From Streptomyces sp. NBC_01244 (GTDB lineage: Bacteria > Actinomycetota > Actinomycetes > Streptomycetales > Streptomycetaceae), in the NCBI RefSeq assembly GCF_035987325.1, contig NZ_CP108488.1, positions 5,208,001 through 5,272,000 of the forward strand: 64,000 bases of DNA, read 5' to 3'. The translations under genes and the position numbers were made by a program. Below the pieces are notes generated by a model that ran no database searches, had not been told where the DNA came from, and saw nothing but the letters and a program-made list of their open reading frames with translations. Positions 1-7,978 of this stretch are shown piece after piece. The first letter of the stretch is position 1, and each line of letters opens with the position of its first letter.

Positions 1-82
1 AATCTCCGACATGGAGCAAGAGTAGACAACTGGCCATGTTGGGGCATCTGAGCGTACGACCCTGTACGTCAATAGACGAAGG

Positions 83-94
83 TAGACAAGTCTA
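83..94. promoter_or_regulatory. Operator-like inverted repeat TAGAC-AA-GTCTA
   Basis: A perfect 5-bp inverted repeat with a 2-bp centre lies 84 bases upstream of the first gene. Related TAGAC half-sites occur at 23-27 and 73-77, so TAGAC appears three times within 65 bases. GTCTAGAC-like cores are typical of GntR-family operators (family knowledge). The regulator itself is not in the window and may lie on the minus strand to the left. That link is inference. Confidence 0.5.
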
Positions 95-177
95 GGTAAG
101 GTGCAGGCACGACAGACCCCGGCGACGGCGCCAACCGTCCCGGGGCGTGGCCGACAGTTCTAAGGGAGCTGACGACA

Positions 178-567
178 ATGCGTGACATTACCTTCTGGGG
201 CCTCTGCCTGCCCTGGGCACTGTTCGCTCTTGCCTTGCTTCACCCCGTCGAATCTCGGCGCCCGGCAGGCAGGCACGCCGCACCGCTCGTCTGGGGCCCG
301 CCCGCTCCGGAGCCGGTCCGGGTCTCCTTGGCGGGACTTCGGGGGGCCTTTGAGCGCTTCCCCGGTACCGACCCTGACCTTCCGGAGATCCCTCCGTTCC
401 GTCCCCGCTTCGTGGAACTGGCGGAACGGTTTAAGGCGGATCAATGGGAGGAAACCCAGCGGCGCGAGCGGGCCCTTGCTGCGGCTGCCGTGACCTTCGG
501 CCGCGAGTACCACTACACCTACCCCGGCGCCCCCGCGGCCCCGACCGAAACAGGGATTCGAGCATGA
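178..567 (+). CDS. Hypothetical small protein with N-terminal hydrophobic segment
   Basis: The product has 129 residues and I do not recognise a family. Residues 5-22 are hydrophobic (FWGLCLPWALFALALLHP), like a signal anchor, followed by a proline- and charge-rich soluble part. A GGGAG ribosome site at 163-167 supports the ATG. The stop overlaps the next start as ATGA, so the two genes are probably translated together. Codons such as ATT, GCT, CTT, TCT and CGT occur early on, which is unusual next to the GC-saturated genes that follow and suggests later acquisition. Confidence 0.6.
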   Translation: MRDITFWGLCLPWALFALALLHPVESRRPAGRHAAPLVWGPPAPEPVRVSLAGLRGAFERFPGTDPDLPEIPPFRPRFVELAERFKADQWEETQRRERALAAAAVTFGREYHYTYPGAPAAPTETGIRA

Positions 568-767
568 CCCGCAAAGGTCTCACCCTCCGGCCCAGCTTCG
601 GGCATGTTGCGCTGTGCGTGGTCTGCAAGAAGGTCACGAAGACCCCCGTGCCCGTTCGGGACATCCCCAGCACGAGCGGCCCCGGAACGACCCTGTACGC
701 CTGCCCCGAGCATGTAGCGGATGTATGCCCCGGGTCAGTCCTGGGGGAGCTGGACGGGCACCCGTAG
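564..767 (+). CDS. Small CxxC/CxxH protein, putative zinc ribbon
   Basis: The product has 67 residues. A CVVC motif near residue 18 and a CPEH motif near residue 49 could together form one zinc site (CxxC...CxxH). The start is chosen for the 4-base ATGA overlap with the upstream gene; a longer in-frame reading would overlap that gene heavily. Function is unknown. It is probably co-transcribed with the hydrophobic protein upstream and under the same operator. Small zinc-ribbon proteins of this size are frequent in actinomycete mobile or regulatory islands, but no integrase or transfer gene is visible here. Confidence 0.6.
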   Translation: MTRKGLTLRPSFGHVALCVVCKKVTKTPVPVRDIPSTSGPGTTLYACPEHVADVCPGSVLGELDGHP

Positions 768-775
768 CACCCTGG

Positions 776-814
776 GCCCCGTCCGCCGCTCAGGCTCCAC
801 GGGTCGGGCGGGGC
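776..814. terminator. Possible hairpin between convergent genes
   Basis: A 10-bp stem (776-785 with 805-814, one G-T wobble) lies between the stop of the CxxC gene and the stop of the convergent aminotransferase. The loop is long (19 bases) and there is no T-run, so the call is weak. Confidence 0.35.
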
Positions 815-2005
815 TCATTTCCGCAGCTTAGACAACCTTTCGATTGCTTCTTCTATCACCACCGTCCGCTTGCAGAAGGCCCAGCGGACGTGGCTGGCCC
901 CGGCGGCTTTGTCGTCGTAGAAGACCTGGTTCGGGATGGCCACCACGCCGCAGCGTTCCGGCAGGGCCCGGCAGAAGGCGAGGCCGTCGCGCTCGCCGAG
1001 CGGGGTGATGTCGGTGGTGACGAAGTAGGTGCCCTCCGGGCGGAAGACCTCGAAGCCGGCCGCAGCGAGGCCGTCGGAGAGGAGGTCGCGCTTGGCGGCC
1101 AGGTCCGCGCGGAAGGAGTCGTAGTACGCGTCGGGGAGGGCGAGGGCCTCGGCGATCGCGTACTGGAACGGGCCCGAGGACACGTACGTCAGGAACTGCT
1201 TCGCCGAGCGGACCGCCGTGACCAGCTCGGGCGTCCCCGTCACCCAGCCGACCTTCCAGCCCGTGAAGGAGAAGGTCTTGCCGGCGGAGGAGATGGTGAC
1301 CGTGCGCTCGCGCATGCCCGGCAGGCTCGCCAGCGGGGTGTGGGTGCCCTCGAAGACCAGGTGCTCGTACACCTCGTCCGTGATGACCAGCAGGTCGCGG
1401 GAGACGGCCAGCTCCGCGACCGCGGCCAGCTCGGCGGGGGTCAGGACGGTGCCCGTCGGATTGTGCGGGGTGTTCAGGAGCAGGAGGCGGGTGCGGGGGG
1501 TGACCGCAGCCCTCAGCGCGTCCACGTCGAGGCGGAAATCGGGGGCGCGCAGGGTCAGCGGCACCCGGACGGCCCCGGCCATCGCGATGCAGGCGGCGTA
1601 GGAGTCGTAGAAGGGTTCCAGGGCGATGACCTCGTCGCCCGGCTCCAGCAGGGCCAGGAGCGAGGCCGCGATGGCCTCGGTGGCTCCGGCGGTGACGAGG
1701 ACCTCGGTGTCGGGGTCGTGGGCCAGGCCGTAGAAGCGCTGCTGGTGGGCGGCGATCGCCGTACGCAGCTCCGGGACGCCGGGGCCCGGCGGGTACTGGT
1801 TGCCCCGGCCGTCACGGATCGCGCGCGCCGCGGCCTCGGCGATCTCGGCGGGGCCGTCGGTGTCGGGAAAACCCTGGCCGAGGTTGATCGCCCCGGTGGC
1901 GGTGGCCAGGGCGGACATCTCCGCGAAGATCGTCGTGCCGAAGGCCGCCAGCTTGCGGTTGAGGAAGGGGCGGGCGGGGCCGTTGCTGCGTTCGGGATCG
2001 CTCAT
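815..2005 (-). CDS. Class I/II PLP aminotransferase (DapC/methionine-aminotransferase-like)
   Basis: The 396-residue product is full length for a fold-type I aminotransferase. Visible signatures are NTPHNPTG at 178-185, ITDEVYE with Asp210 for the pyridine nitrogen, and SSAGKTFSFTGWK with the Schiff-base Lys243. The N-terminal NLGQGFPDTDGP is typical of the group containing N-succinyldiaminopimelate aminotransferase DapC, kynurenine aminotransferase and YbdL-type methionine aminotransferases. Substrate cannot be fixed from sequence. Transamination in lysine/diaminopimelate synthesis is a reasonable default, and a kynurenine role is possible given the tryptophan genes 8 kb away. It is transcribed alone and faces the first two small genes. 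Confidence 0.9.
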   Translation of the reverse strand: MSDPERSNGPARPFLNRKLAAFGTTIFAEMSALATATGAINLGQGFPDTDGPAEIAEAAARAIRDGRGNQYPPGPGVPELRTAIAAHQQRFYGLAHDPDTEVLVTAGATEAIAASLLALLEPGDEVIALEPFYDSYAACIAMAGAVRVPLTLRAPDFRLDVDALRAAVTPRTRLLLLNTPHNPTGTVLTPAELAAVAELAVSRDLLVITDEVYEHLVFEGTHTPLASLPGMRERTVTISSAGKTFSFTGWKVGWVTGTPELVTAVRSAKQFLTYVSSGPFQYAIAEALALPDAYYDSFRADLAAKRDLLSDGLAAAGFEVFRPEGTYFVTTDITPLGERDGLAFCRALPERCGVVAIPNQVFYDDKAAGASHVRWAFCKRTVVIEEAIERLSKLRK

Positions 2006-2143
2006 GGGCGCAATCCTGCGGGGAAGCTCTGGACTTGCTCAAGTGTGCTTTGGGCCGCGTGGGCCGCGGGCATCCCCCCAGCACGCGGGACGACAGGGGA
2101 TCCCGCACCCCGGGGAACCGGGGGAGCAGAGAGGGGTCGGGGG

Positions 2144-2395
2144 ATGATCCTCGGAATCGTGATCTTCGTGGTGGTGGTCGGCGGGATCGTCGGGATCGGC
2201 GCGCTGGCGGTCAAGGGCAGCCGTGGGGGCGGCGGCGGTGGCGGCAGCCGTGGCGGCAGCGGTGACAGCAGCGGCGGCGGGGGCTGGTGGGCCGGAGGTG
2301 GCTCGGGAGGTTCCTCCTCGTGCGGCTCCTCCTCCTCCAGCTGTGGTTCCTCCTCCTCGTCCTGCGGCGGTGGCGGAGGATGCGGTTCCAGCTGA
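2144..2395 (+). CDS. Small membrane protein with Gly/Ser/Cys-rich tail
   Basis: The product has 83 residues. An N-terminal transmembrane helix (MILGIVIFVVVVGGIVGIGAL, about residues 1-21, split here by the 20-residue limit as MILGIVIFVVVVGG plus IVGIGAL) is followed by a tail of glycine, serine and a few tryptophans. The last 30 residues carry cysteines spaced in SSSSC and GGGGC blocks. GAGGGG just upstream of the ATG is a good ribosome site. The gene diverges from the aminotransferase with about 140 bases between the starts. Function is unknown; the tail could be surface exposed, metal binding or disulfide cross-linked. Confidence 0.65.
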   Translation: MILGIVIFVVVVGGIVGIGALAVKGSRGGGGGGGSRGGSGDSSGGGGWWAGGGSGGSSSCGSSSSSCGSSSSSCGGGGGCGSS

Positions 2396-2472
2396 CACGG
2401 GGCAGCATGGATTCATGGATCGATGGCTTCCGCCTCCGGACCGCCTTCGTACCGCTTCCCGCATAGGTGAGG

Positions 2473-2501
2473 CGCCCGCCGGGCACAACTTCCGTCGGGC
2501 G
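2473..2501 (+). terminator. Rho-independent terminator
   Basis: A 10-bp stem with one mismatch (2473-2482 with 2492-2501) and a 9-base loop is followed by the pyrimidine-rich TCTTCTTGTT. It lies about 80 bases after the stop of the Gly/Ser/Cys protein and fits as its terminator. Confidence 0.6.
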
Positions 2502-2772
2502 TCTTCTTGTTCGGACGTCACGGCCGCGCATTACGGCGTACGGGCGGCATGTCGTTGAACACGTGAACTGTGTAGCCCCCGAGGGGATGTAAACCCCTGC
2601 AACTTGGGTAAAAACGCTGTGAGTGCCGTGCCTTTCATGATTCCCTCGGTTGAGTAGACCAGTCCTCGGACCTCCCTGGACTTCCTGTGGACCCGTGCCG
2701 GTGTCCCCCCACCCGTTGACTACCGCTGGCGGGCCCCGGCCCATCTCCCTCGCGCGTTTGCGGAGCCGACTC
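2502..2772. other. Intergenic region before the DUF2617 gene
   Basis: With the terminator this forms a 377-base gene-free stretch. It is less GC-rich than its surroundings, with a short AT-containing patch near 2585-2640 that probably holds the promoter of the next gene. I see no convincing -35/-10 pair, conserved RNA structure or small ORF with a ribosome site. Confidence 0.4.
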
Positions 2773-3354
2773 ATGCTCACGACCCTCCAGACCACCTATA
2801 CCGACACGCGTGCCGCCGATCTCGCCTGGGCCCTGGGTCGGGAGCGGCTGCCCGCCCTGGCCGTACTGAACCTCGAACTGGGTGGCGCGAAAGTGGAGTT
2901 GCGCCTGCTCGGGGCCTCCCACCAGGTACTCCTGGAGGAGGGCGACGTGCTCTGCTCCGAGACCGTCGCCTGTATGCCCGGCAGCAGTACCCCGCTTCCG
3001 CTCGGCGTGGCCAAGCGCGTCGGCGACTGGGAGTACGAGTTCGCCGCGCGGGTCGAGAACCTCTCGCGCGGTTCCTTCGCCGGGCGGGCTCAGGAGCTGC
3101 TCGCGCTGGTCGCGGACCACCCGAACGGGCTCGCCGGGACCTTCCCCGGCAGCCCGCACGCCTTCACCGCCATGCTCGCGCAGCGCTACGAGGGCCAGGT
3201 GCGCTGGCGGACCTGGCACGCGTACCCGCAGGAAGGGCAGTTGGTGGCCACCCGGACCCGGGTCGGCGTACGGACGGCCGGTCCGACGGGTGCGGGGGCG
3301 GGCACGGCGGCCGCCGTCGCGGAGGCGGCCGTGGAGTCGCCGGTGCTGATCTAG
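2773..3354 (+). CDS. DUF2617 family protein
   Basis: The 193-residue product begins MLTTLQTTYTDTRAADLAWA and carries LPALAVLNLELGG and LRLLGASHQVLLEE, which I recognise as the actinobacterial DUF2617 family. The ATG at 2773 has a weak GCGGAG ribosome site and matches the family N-terminus; the longer in-frame reading adds non-conserved proline-rich sequence. No catalytic residues are known to me. It sits upstream of the spermidine-synthase-like gene in the same direction. A functional link is possible but unproven. Confidence 0.8.
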   Translation: MLTTLQTTYTDTRAADLAWALGRERLPALAVLNLELGGAKVELRLLGASHQVLLEEGDVLCSETVACMPGSSTPLPLGVAKRVGDWEYEFAARVENLSRGSFAGRAQELLALVADHPNGLAGTFPGSPHAFTAMLAQRYEGQVRWRTWHAYPQEGQLVATRTRVGVRTAGPTGAGAGTAAAVAEAAVESPVLI

Positions 3355-3360
3355 GCCGTT

Positions 3361-3450
3361 GGCGCTGGTCCTGCTGGTCCTTCGTCCGGCTGGTCCGGCA
3401 GGTCCGGCTGGCCCGGCTGGTCCAACTGGTGGGGCTGATCCGGCTGGTCC
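3361..3450. repeat. Low-complexity CTGGTCCGG repeat tract
   Basis: Imperfect repeats of a GGCTGGTCC unit fill the start of the 275-base gap between the DUF2617 gene and the spermidine-synthase-like gene. The reverse strand would read as Gly-Pro-Ala collagen-like triplets, but there is no start or ribosome site, so I treat it as non-coding. Confidence 0.5.
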
Positions 3451-3629
3451 GGGGATGCCCGGCCCCGCCCCGCGCCCGGAGCGCGGGGCCGCCGGCGCCG
3501 ATTCGGGGTGCCCGGGTGGTGCGGAGTAGCGGAGTTGCCGGACGGTTACGCCAACTGCCCGAACCAGTGCGCCACTTACACCCATGTGGGTGACCGGATG
3601 CGAGCAGGCGGTGACGTACGGTTCGCTTC

Positions 3630-5303
3630 ATGATCGACCGTTCCACCCCGCGCGGGGTGCTTCGCACCCGGTGGCGCCGCCCCCCGGCTCCGGAGCCGCG
3701 CGGTGTGGGCCGCGTCCCGGCCGTCCTGCCCGTACGGCCCAGGACCGGCCGACTCCTCGTCCTGGCCACCGTGTTCGTCTGCGCCGCCTGCGGGCTCGTA
3801 TACGAACTGGAGCTGCTCGCCCTCGGCTCGTACCTCATCGGCGATTCCGTCACCCAGGCCTCGGTCGTGCTGTCCGTCATGGTCTTCGCCATGGGCGTCG
3901 GGTCCCTGCTCGCCAAGGCCCTGCGCGCGCGCCCCGCCTTCGGTTTCGCCCTCGTGGAAGCGGGCCTCGCCCTGCTCGGTGGGCTCTCCGCCATAGCGCT
4001 TTACGCCAGCTTCGCCTGGCTGGGGGAGTCCCGGCCCGCGCTCGTCGCCTTCTCCTTCGCCATCGGCGTGCTCATCGGCGCCGAGATCCCGCTCCTGATG
4101 GTCCTCATCCAGCGCATCCGCAGACAGGACGCGGGCGGCGCCGTCGCCGACCTGTTCGCCGCCGACTACGTCGGCGCCCTCGTCGGAGGCCTCGCCTTCC
4201 CCTTCCTGCTGCTGCCCGTCCTCGGCCAGCTCACCGGCGCCATGTTCACCGGCACCGTCAACGTCATCGCCGGCGGCGGCCTCGTCCTGTGGCTGTTCCG
4301 CAGGGACCTGAGCCGCCGCGCCCGCTGGCTGCTCATCGGTGTCAACGTCACCGTCCTCACCGTCCTGGGCTGCGCCACCGTCCTCGCCGACGACTTCGAA
4401 CGCGTCGCCCGCCGCGCCGTCTACGGCGGCGAGGTCCGCGTCGCCGTCCAGACCGGGGTCCAGGAACTCGTCCTCACCGGCCCCCCGACCGGCTCCCCGC
4501 GCTCCCTCGAGCTCTTCCTCGACGGCCGCCTGCGGGTCAGCGGTTACGACGAGTACCGCTACCACGAGGCCCTCGTGCACCCCGCGATGACCGGACCGCA
4601 CACCCGCGTCCTGGTCCTCGGCGGCGGAGACGGCCTCGCCGCCCGCGAGGTGCTGCGCTACCGCGACGTCGCCTCCGTCACCGTCGTCGAGCTCGACCCC
4701 GGAGTCGTGCGGCTCGCCCGGACGGACCCGATGCTCTCCGCGCTGAACGGGCGGGCGTACGAGGACCCGCGCCTCGGCGTCGTCACCGAGGACGCCTTCC
4801 GCTGGCTGCGCGCACCCGCCTCCCGGGACCGCTTCGACGTCATCGTCTCCGACCTGCCGGATCCCGGGATCACCCCCAGCACGAAGCTGTACTCGCAGGA
4901 GTTCTACGGGTTGGCCGCGCGGGCCCTGCGCCCCGGCGGGCGGCTCGCCGTCCACGCGGGGCCGCCCGGCACCAGGCCCCGTACCTACTGGACCGTCGAG
5001 GCCACCCTGCGCGCGGCCGGCCTGCGCACCGCCCCCTACAGCGCGGGCGGCCGCCTCTCGGGCTTCGCCGCCGGCCCCGATCGGGTGCTCGGCGCGGCCT
5101 CCGCCTCCGCTGCGACGCTTCCGCAGGACTGGGGCTTCGTGCTGGCGGCCCGCGAGGACGTGCCCCGGCTGCGGGTGGACCGGGAGACGCCCGCCCTGCG
5201 CTCCCTGTCCACGCGGTCCCTGGCCGACGCGGCCCGGGACACGGAGCGCACCCGGGTGGCGGGGCTCCCGCCGTCGACGCTGCCGCACCCGAGGTACTCG
5301 TAG
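3630..5303 (+). CDS. speE: Membrane-anchored polyamine aminopropyltransferase (spermidine synthase family)
   Basis: The 557-residue product has about seven hydrophobic segments between residues 40 and 235, then a spermidine-synthase domain. [18 protein letters not shown] near residue 327 is the nucleotide (decarboxy-SAM) loop, followed by VVELDPGVV with the acidic ribose-binding residue. [20 protein letters not shown] near residue 410 matches the family D-x-x-DP catalytic region. The reaction would be transfer of an aminopropyl group from decarboxylated S-adenosylmethionine to putrescine or an analogue. The fused integral-membrane type is common in actinobacteria and its substrate is often unproven. 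A TACGGT -10 box ends 7 bases before the ATG and there is no ribosome site, so the message looks leaderless. Confidence 0.85.
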   Translation: MIDRSTPRGVLRTRWRRPPAPEPRGVGRVPAVLPVRPRTGRLLVLATVFVCAACGLVYELELLALGSYLIGDSVTQASVVLSVMVFAMGVGSLLAKALRARPAFGFALVEAGLALLGGLSAIALYASFAWLGESRPALVAFSFAIGVLIGAEIPLLMVLIQRIRRQDAGGAVADLFAADYVGALVGGLAFPFLLLPVLGQLTGAMFTGTVNVIAGGGLVLWLFRRDLSRRARWLLIGVNVTVLTVLGCATVLADDFERVARRAVYGGEVRVAVQTGVQELVLTGPPTGSPRSLELFLDGRLRVSGYDEYRYHEALVHPAMTGPHTRVLVLGGGDGLAAREVLRYRDVASVTVVELDPGVVRLARTDPMLSALNGRAYEDPRLGVVTEDAFRWLRAPASRDRFDVIVSDLPDPGITPSTKLYSQEFYGLAARALRPGGRLAVHAGPPGTRPRTYWTVEATLRAAGLRTAPYSAGGRLSGFAAGPDRVLGAASASAATLPQDWGFVLAAREDVPRLRVDRETPALRSLSTRSLADAARDTERTRVAGLPPSTLPHPRYS

Positions 5304-5390
5304 CCGGGGTACGCATGCCGGGTACGCGTGGCCGGGTACGCGTGGCCGGGGTACTCGTGGCCGGGCGGTCGCGTCGGTAGGCTCGTCCGC

Positions 5391-6308
5391 ATGGAGCATC
5401 AGGTGTTCGTACCGGTCCCCTCCGCCGACGTCCGCGCCGTGCTGCGCGACCCCGCCCGGCTGGCGCGATGCGTGCCGGGGCTCCAGCAGGACGCCGATAC
5501 CGAGGCCGGGCCGCTGTCAGGCCGGCTGAAGGTGCGGGTCGGCGGGCACACCGTCACCTACCGCGGCACCCTCTCCGTCACCGAGCAGGACCCGGACCAC
5601 TTCACCCTCGCCGGAGAAGGCACCGAGGTGCGGGGGAGCGGGACCGTGAAGCTCTCCCTCGCGCTGCGCCTGACCGGGGCGGACGGGGGCACCCGGCTGG
5701 AGTTCACCGCCGAGTCCGCCGCCGACGGCCGGGCCGCCGCCTTCGCCCCCGGCGCGGCCGCCACGGCCGCACACCGTCTGCTGGACCGCGCCGCCGGGCA
5801 CCTCGCGGCCCTCGCGGTCGACGGCGCCGCCGGGCCCGACGCCGCGGGGCCGGCCGACGCGGCGGCGGCGGCAACCGACGGAGACCCGGCCCCGGAGCAC
5901 TTCGACACCGACGCCGATACCGACCCCGACACCGACCTAGGCCCGGACCCGGACCCGGGGTTCACCGAGGTCACCGCGTCCGTGTTCGACACCGAGGTCC
6001 CGCCCCCGTCCCTGGACCCGTTCCTGGAGGGCACCTTCGAAGGCATGGCCGACCTCGGCGACCTCGGCGACCTCAGTGACCTCGGTGGACCGCCGCGCCC
6101 GCCGGCCGAGGCCGCGCACGCCCGCCGCACGATGATCGGCCGCAGCGCGGAGGAGGTCGACCACGCGCCCCCGCGCGGCCGCTACGCCCCGGTCCCGGCG
6201 CCCACCTCCGCCTCCGCGAACGCCAACCTCCGCTGGATCGCCCCGGCCGCCGCCGTGGCCGTGGCCTCGGCGGTCCTCCTGGGCCGCGCCCTGCGCCGCC
6301 GCCGCTGA
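5391..6308 (+). CDS. SRPBCC/CoxG-like protein with C-terminal membrane anchor
   Basis: The product has 305 residues. Residues 1-145 form an SRPBCC (START-like) domain: MEHQVFVPVPSADVRAVLRD and a later LRLEFTAE-type strand match carbon monoxide dehydrogenase subunit G relatives. Then comes an acidic low-complexity linker rich in Asp-Pro-Asp and Asp-Leu-Gly, and a C-terminal hydrophobic helix (WIAPAAAVAVASAVLLG) ending in Arg-Arg-Arg. The domain binds hydrophobic ligands in general; no cox genes are nearby, so a CO dehydrogenase role is unlikely. TAGGCT at 5378-5383 ends 7 bases before the ATG with no ribosome site, which suggests leaderless translation. Confidence 0.8.
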   Translation: MEHQVFVPVPSADVRAVLRDPARLARCVPGLQQDADTEAGPLSGRLKVRVGGHTVTYRGTLSVTEQDPDHFTLAGEGTEVRGSGTVKLSLALRLTGADGGTRLEFTAESAADGRAAAFAPGAAATAAHRLLDRAAGHLAALAVDGAAGPDAAGPADAAAAATDGDPAPEHFDTDADTDPDTDLGPDPDPGFTEVTASVFDTEVPPPSLDPFLEGTFEGMADLGDLGDLSDLGGPPRPPAEAAHARRTMIGRSAEEVDHAPPRGRYAPVPAPTSASANANLRWIAPAAAVAVASAVLLGRALRRRR

Positions 6309-6374
6309 CCCGGGGAACTCGCCCGCTTCCCGGCACGGACCGGATCACCCCGTCGGGCTGACTAAGGTCATGGC

Positions 6375-7163
6375 ATGAGTACGCAACTGCGCGCCGGCGG
6401 CGCCGAGGTGACCATCGACCAGGAGAACGGCTGCCGGATCAGCAGTCTGCGCATCGACGGGACGGAACTGCTGCGGCAGGGGGACCACTACGGGTCCTTC
6501 CCCATGGTCCCGTGGTGCGGCCGGACCAGGGACGGGCAGTTCCAGGACGGGGCGACCCTGCACCAGCTGCCGCTCAACCACCCGCCGCACGCCATCCACG
6601 GCTTCGGCCGCGACGCCGCCTGGCGCCGCGCCCGGGCCACCGCCACCGAGGCCGCCTTCACGTACCCGCTCGCCGACCCGTGGCCCTACGAGGGCCTGGT
6701 CACCCAGATCTTCGAGCTCGGCGAGAACGCGCTGACCCTGACGATGGGCATCGAGACCTACCAGGACTCCTTCCCGGCGCAGGCCGGCTGGCACCCCTGG
6801 TTCCTGCGCAACCTCGGCGGGGGCGGGTCCGACGTACGCATCGACTTCGAGGCCGCCTGGCAGGAGGAGCGCGGAGCCGACCACCTCCCCACCGGCAACC
6901 GCATCGACCCCAAGCCGGGCCCCTGGGACGACTGCTTCGGCATGCCGTACGGGGTCGACGTCACCCTCACGTGGCCCGACGCCCTGGAGCTGAAGGTCAC
7001 CAGCCGCTCCGAATGGGTGGTCGTCTACGACGAGCAGCCCGAGGCCGTCTGCGTGGAACCGCAGTCGGGCCCGCCGAACGGACTGAACAGCCTCCCGCAG
7101 TTGGTCACCCCCGTGGACCCGCTGGAGATCTCCACGACGTGGACGTGGCGGCGGCTCGGGTAG
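6375..7163 (+). CDS. Aldose 1-epimerase family protein
   Basis: The 262-residue product is of galactose-mutarotase-like fold. Motifs are FPMVPWCGRTRDGQF near residue 48, PHAIHGFGRDAAW near 73 with the conserved His, QAGWHPWFLRNL near 136 with the second catalytic His, and a glutamate in EAVCVEPQSGPPNGLN near 220. It should interconvert alpha and beta anomers of a sugar. Specificity is unknown; many bacterial relatives act on hexose 6-phosphates. TAAGGT ends 6 bases before the ATG, suggesting a leaderless start. It is followed closely by pyrE. Confidence 0.88.
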   Translation: MSTQLRAGGAEVTIDQENGCRISSLRIDGTELLRQGDHYGSFPMVPWCGRTRDGQFQDGATLHQLPLNHPPHAIHGFGRDAAWRRARATATEAAFTYPLADPWPYEGLVTQIFELGENALTLTMGIETYQDSFPAQAGWHPWFLRNLGGGGSDVRIDFEAAWQEERGADHLPTGNRIDPKPGPWDDCFGMPYGVDVTLTWPDALELKVTSRSEWVVVYDEQPEAVCVEPQSGPPNGLNSLPQLVTPVDPLEISTTWTWRRLG

Positions 7164-7184
7164 TGCCCAATTAAGCTCGGGGCC

Positions 7185-7724
7185 ATGAGTGACGTACGCG
7201 ATGCGCTTCTGCAGCAGATCAAGGACAAGGCCGTCGTGCACGGCAAGGTGATCCTCTCCTCCGGCCGCGAGGCCGACTACTACATCGACCTCCGCCGGAT
7301 CACCCTGGACGGCGAAGCCGCCCCGCTGGTCGGCCAGGTCATGCTCGACCTCACCGCCGACCTGGAGTTCGACTGCGTCGGCGGCCTGACGCTGGGCGCC
7401 GACCCGGTGGCCACCTCGATGCTGCACGCCTCCGCCGCGCGCGGCGCGCGCCTGGACGCCTTCGTCGTCCGCAAGGCGCAGAAGGCGCACGGCATGCAGC
7501 GCCGTATCGAGGGCACCGACGTGAAGGGCAAGCGCTGCCTGGTGGTCGAGGACACCTCGACGACCGGCGGTTCCCCGCTGACCGCCGTCGAGGCGGTCCG
7601 CGAGGCCGGCGGCGAGGTCGTCGCCGTCGCGACGATCGTCGACCGCGGCGCGGCCGGCGCCATCGCGGCTGCCGGACTGCCCTACCTCACGGGGTACCAG
7701 CTGGATGACCTCGGTTTGTCCTAA
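7185..7724 (+). CDS. pyrE: Orotate phosphoribosyltransferase
   Basis: The 179-residue product catalyses orotate + PRPP to orotidine 5'-phosphate, the fifth step of de novo pyrimidine synthesis. The N-terminal GKVILSSGREADYYIDLRR holds the orotate/PRPP contacts. VRKAQKAHG supplies catalytic-dimer lysines. CLVVEDTSTTGGS near residue 120 is the PRPP-binding loop. Length matches the bacterial family. A TAAGCT box ends 7 bases before the ATG and no ribosome site is present, so it too may be leaderless. It lies 21 bases after the epimerase gene. Confidence 0.96.
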   Translation: MSDVRDALLQQIKDKAVVHGKVILSSGREADYYIDLRRITLDGEAAPLVGQVMLDLTADLEFDCVGGLTLGADPVATSMLHASAARGARLDAFVVRKAQKAHGMQRRIEGTDVKGKRCLVVEDTSTTGGSPLTAVEAVREAGGEVVAVATIVDRGAAGAIAAAGLPYLTGYQLDDLGLS

Positions 7725-7811
7725 CCCTCGGACAGTGGGTCGTGCTTCCGCACAACTGGTGACTTAGGTCCCCGGAAGTCCGGAAGTAGTCCCTGACCTG
7801 CGCCTTTCCGG

Positions 7812-7847
7812 CCGGGTGGAGTGTTTCACGTGAAACACTCCACCCGG
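7812..7847. other. parS: parS chromosome-partition site inside a perfect 36-bp palindrome
   Basis: Positions 7822-7837 read TGTTTCACGTGAAACA, the ParB-binding parS consensus with no mismatch. The inverted repeat continues perfectly on both sides to 7812 and 7847, 18 bp per arm. In Streptomyces, parS sites cluster around oriC and are bound by ParB to segregate chromosomes during sporulation (established knowledge). It lies between pyrE and fba. The extended arms could also act as an RNA hairpin terminating pyrE. Confidence 0.95.
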
Positions 7848-7978
7848 ATCGGGCCGTGCGGAGCCGTCGCGGAGGTGGAGCGGGGGCGTGAGTCTGGAAA
7901 GATGGGGACGACGGCAACGTCGCCCCCAGGTCAGGGCCCGCCATAAGCACACTCCCCGCACATCCAAGGAGCGGACAG

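Noticed and set aside
614..2395. 593-residue plus-strand ORF opposite the aminotransferase
   Set aside because: It is an antisense shadow of the aminotransferase; only its last 83 codons, with their own ribosome site, form a gene.
3576..5399. Long minus-strand ORF of 607 residues over the spermidine synthase gene
   Set aside because: Composition is Gly/Asp/Glu-rich antisense of a high-GC gene; no ribosome site or domain, while the plus strand has clear motifs.
7811..7848. parS palindrome as only a terminator
   Set aside because: The 16-bp core is an exact parS; terminator function may be additional.
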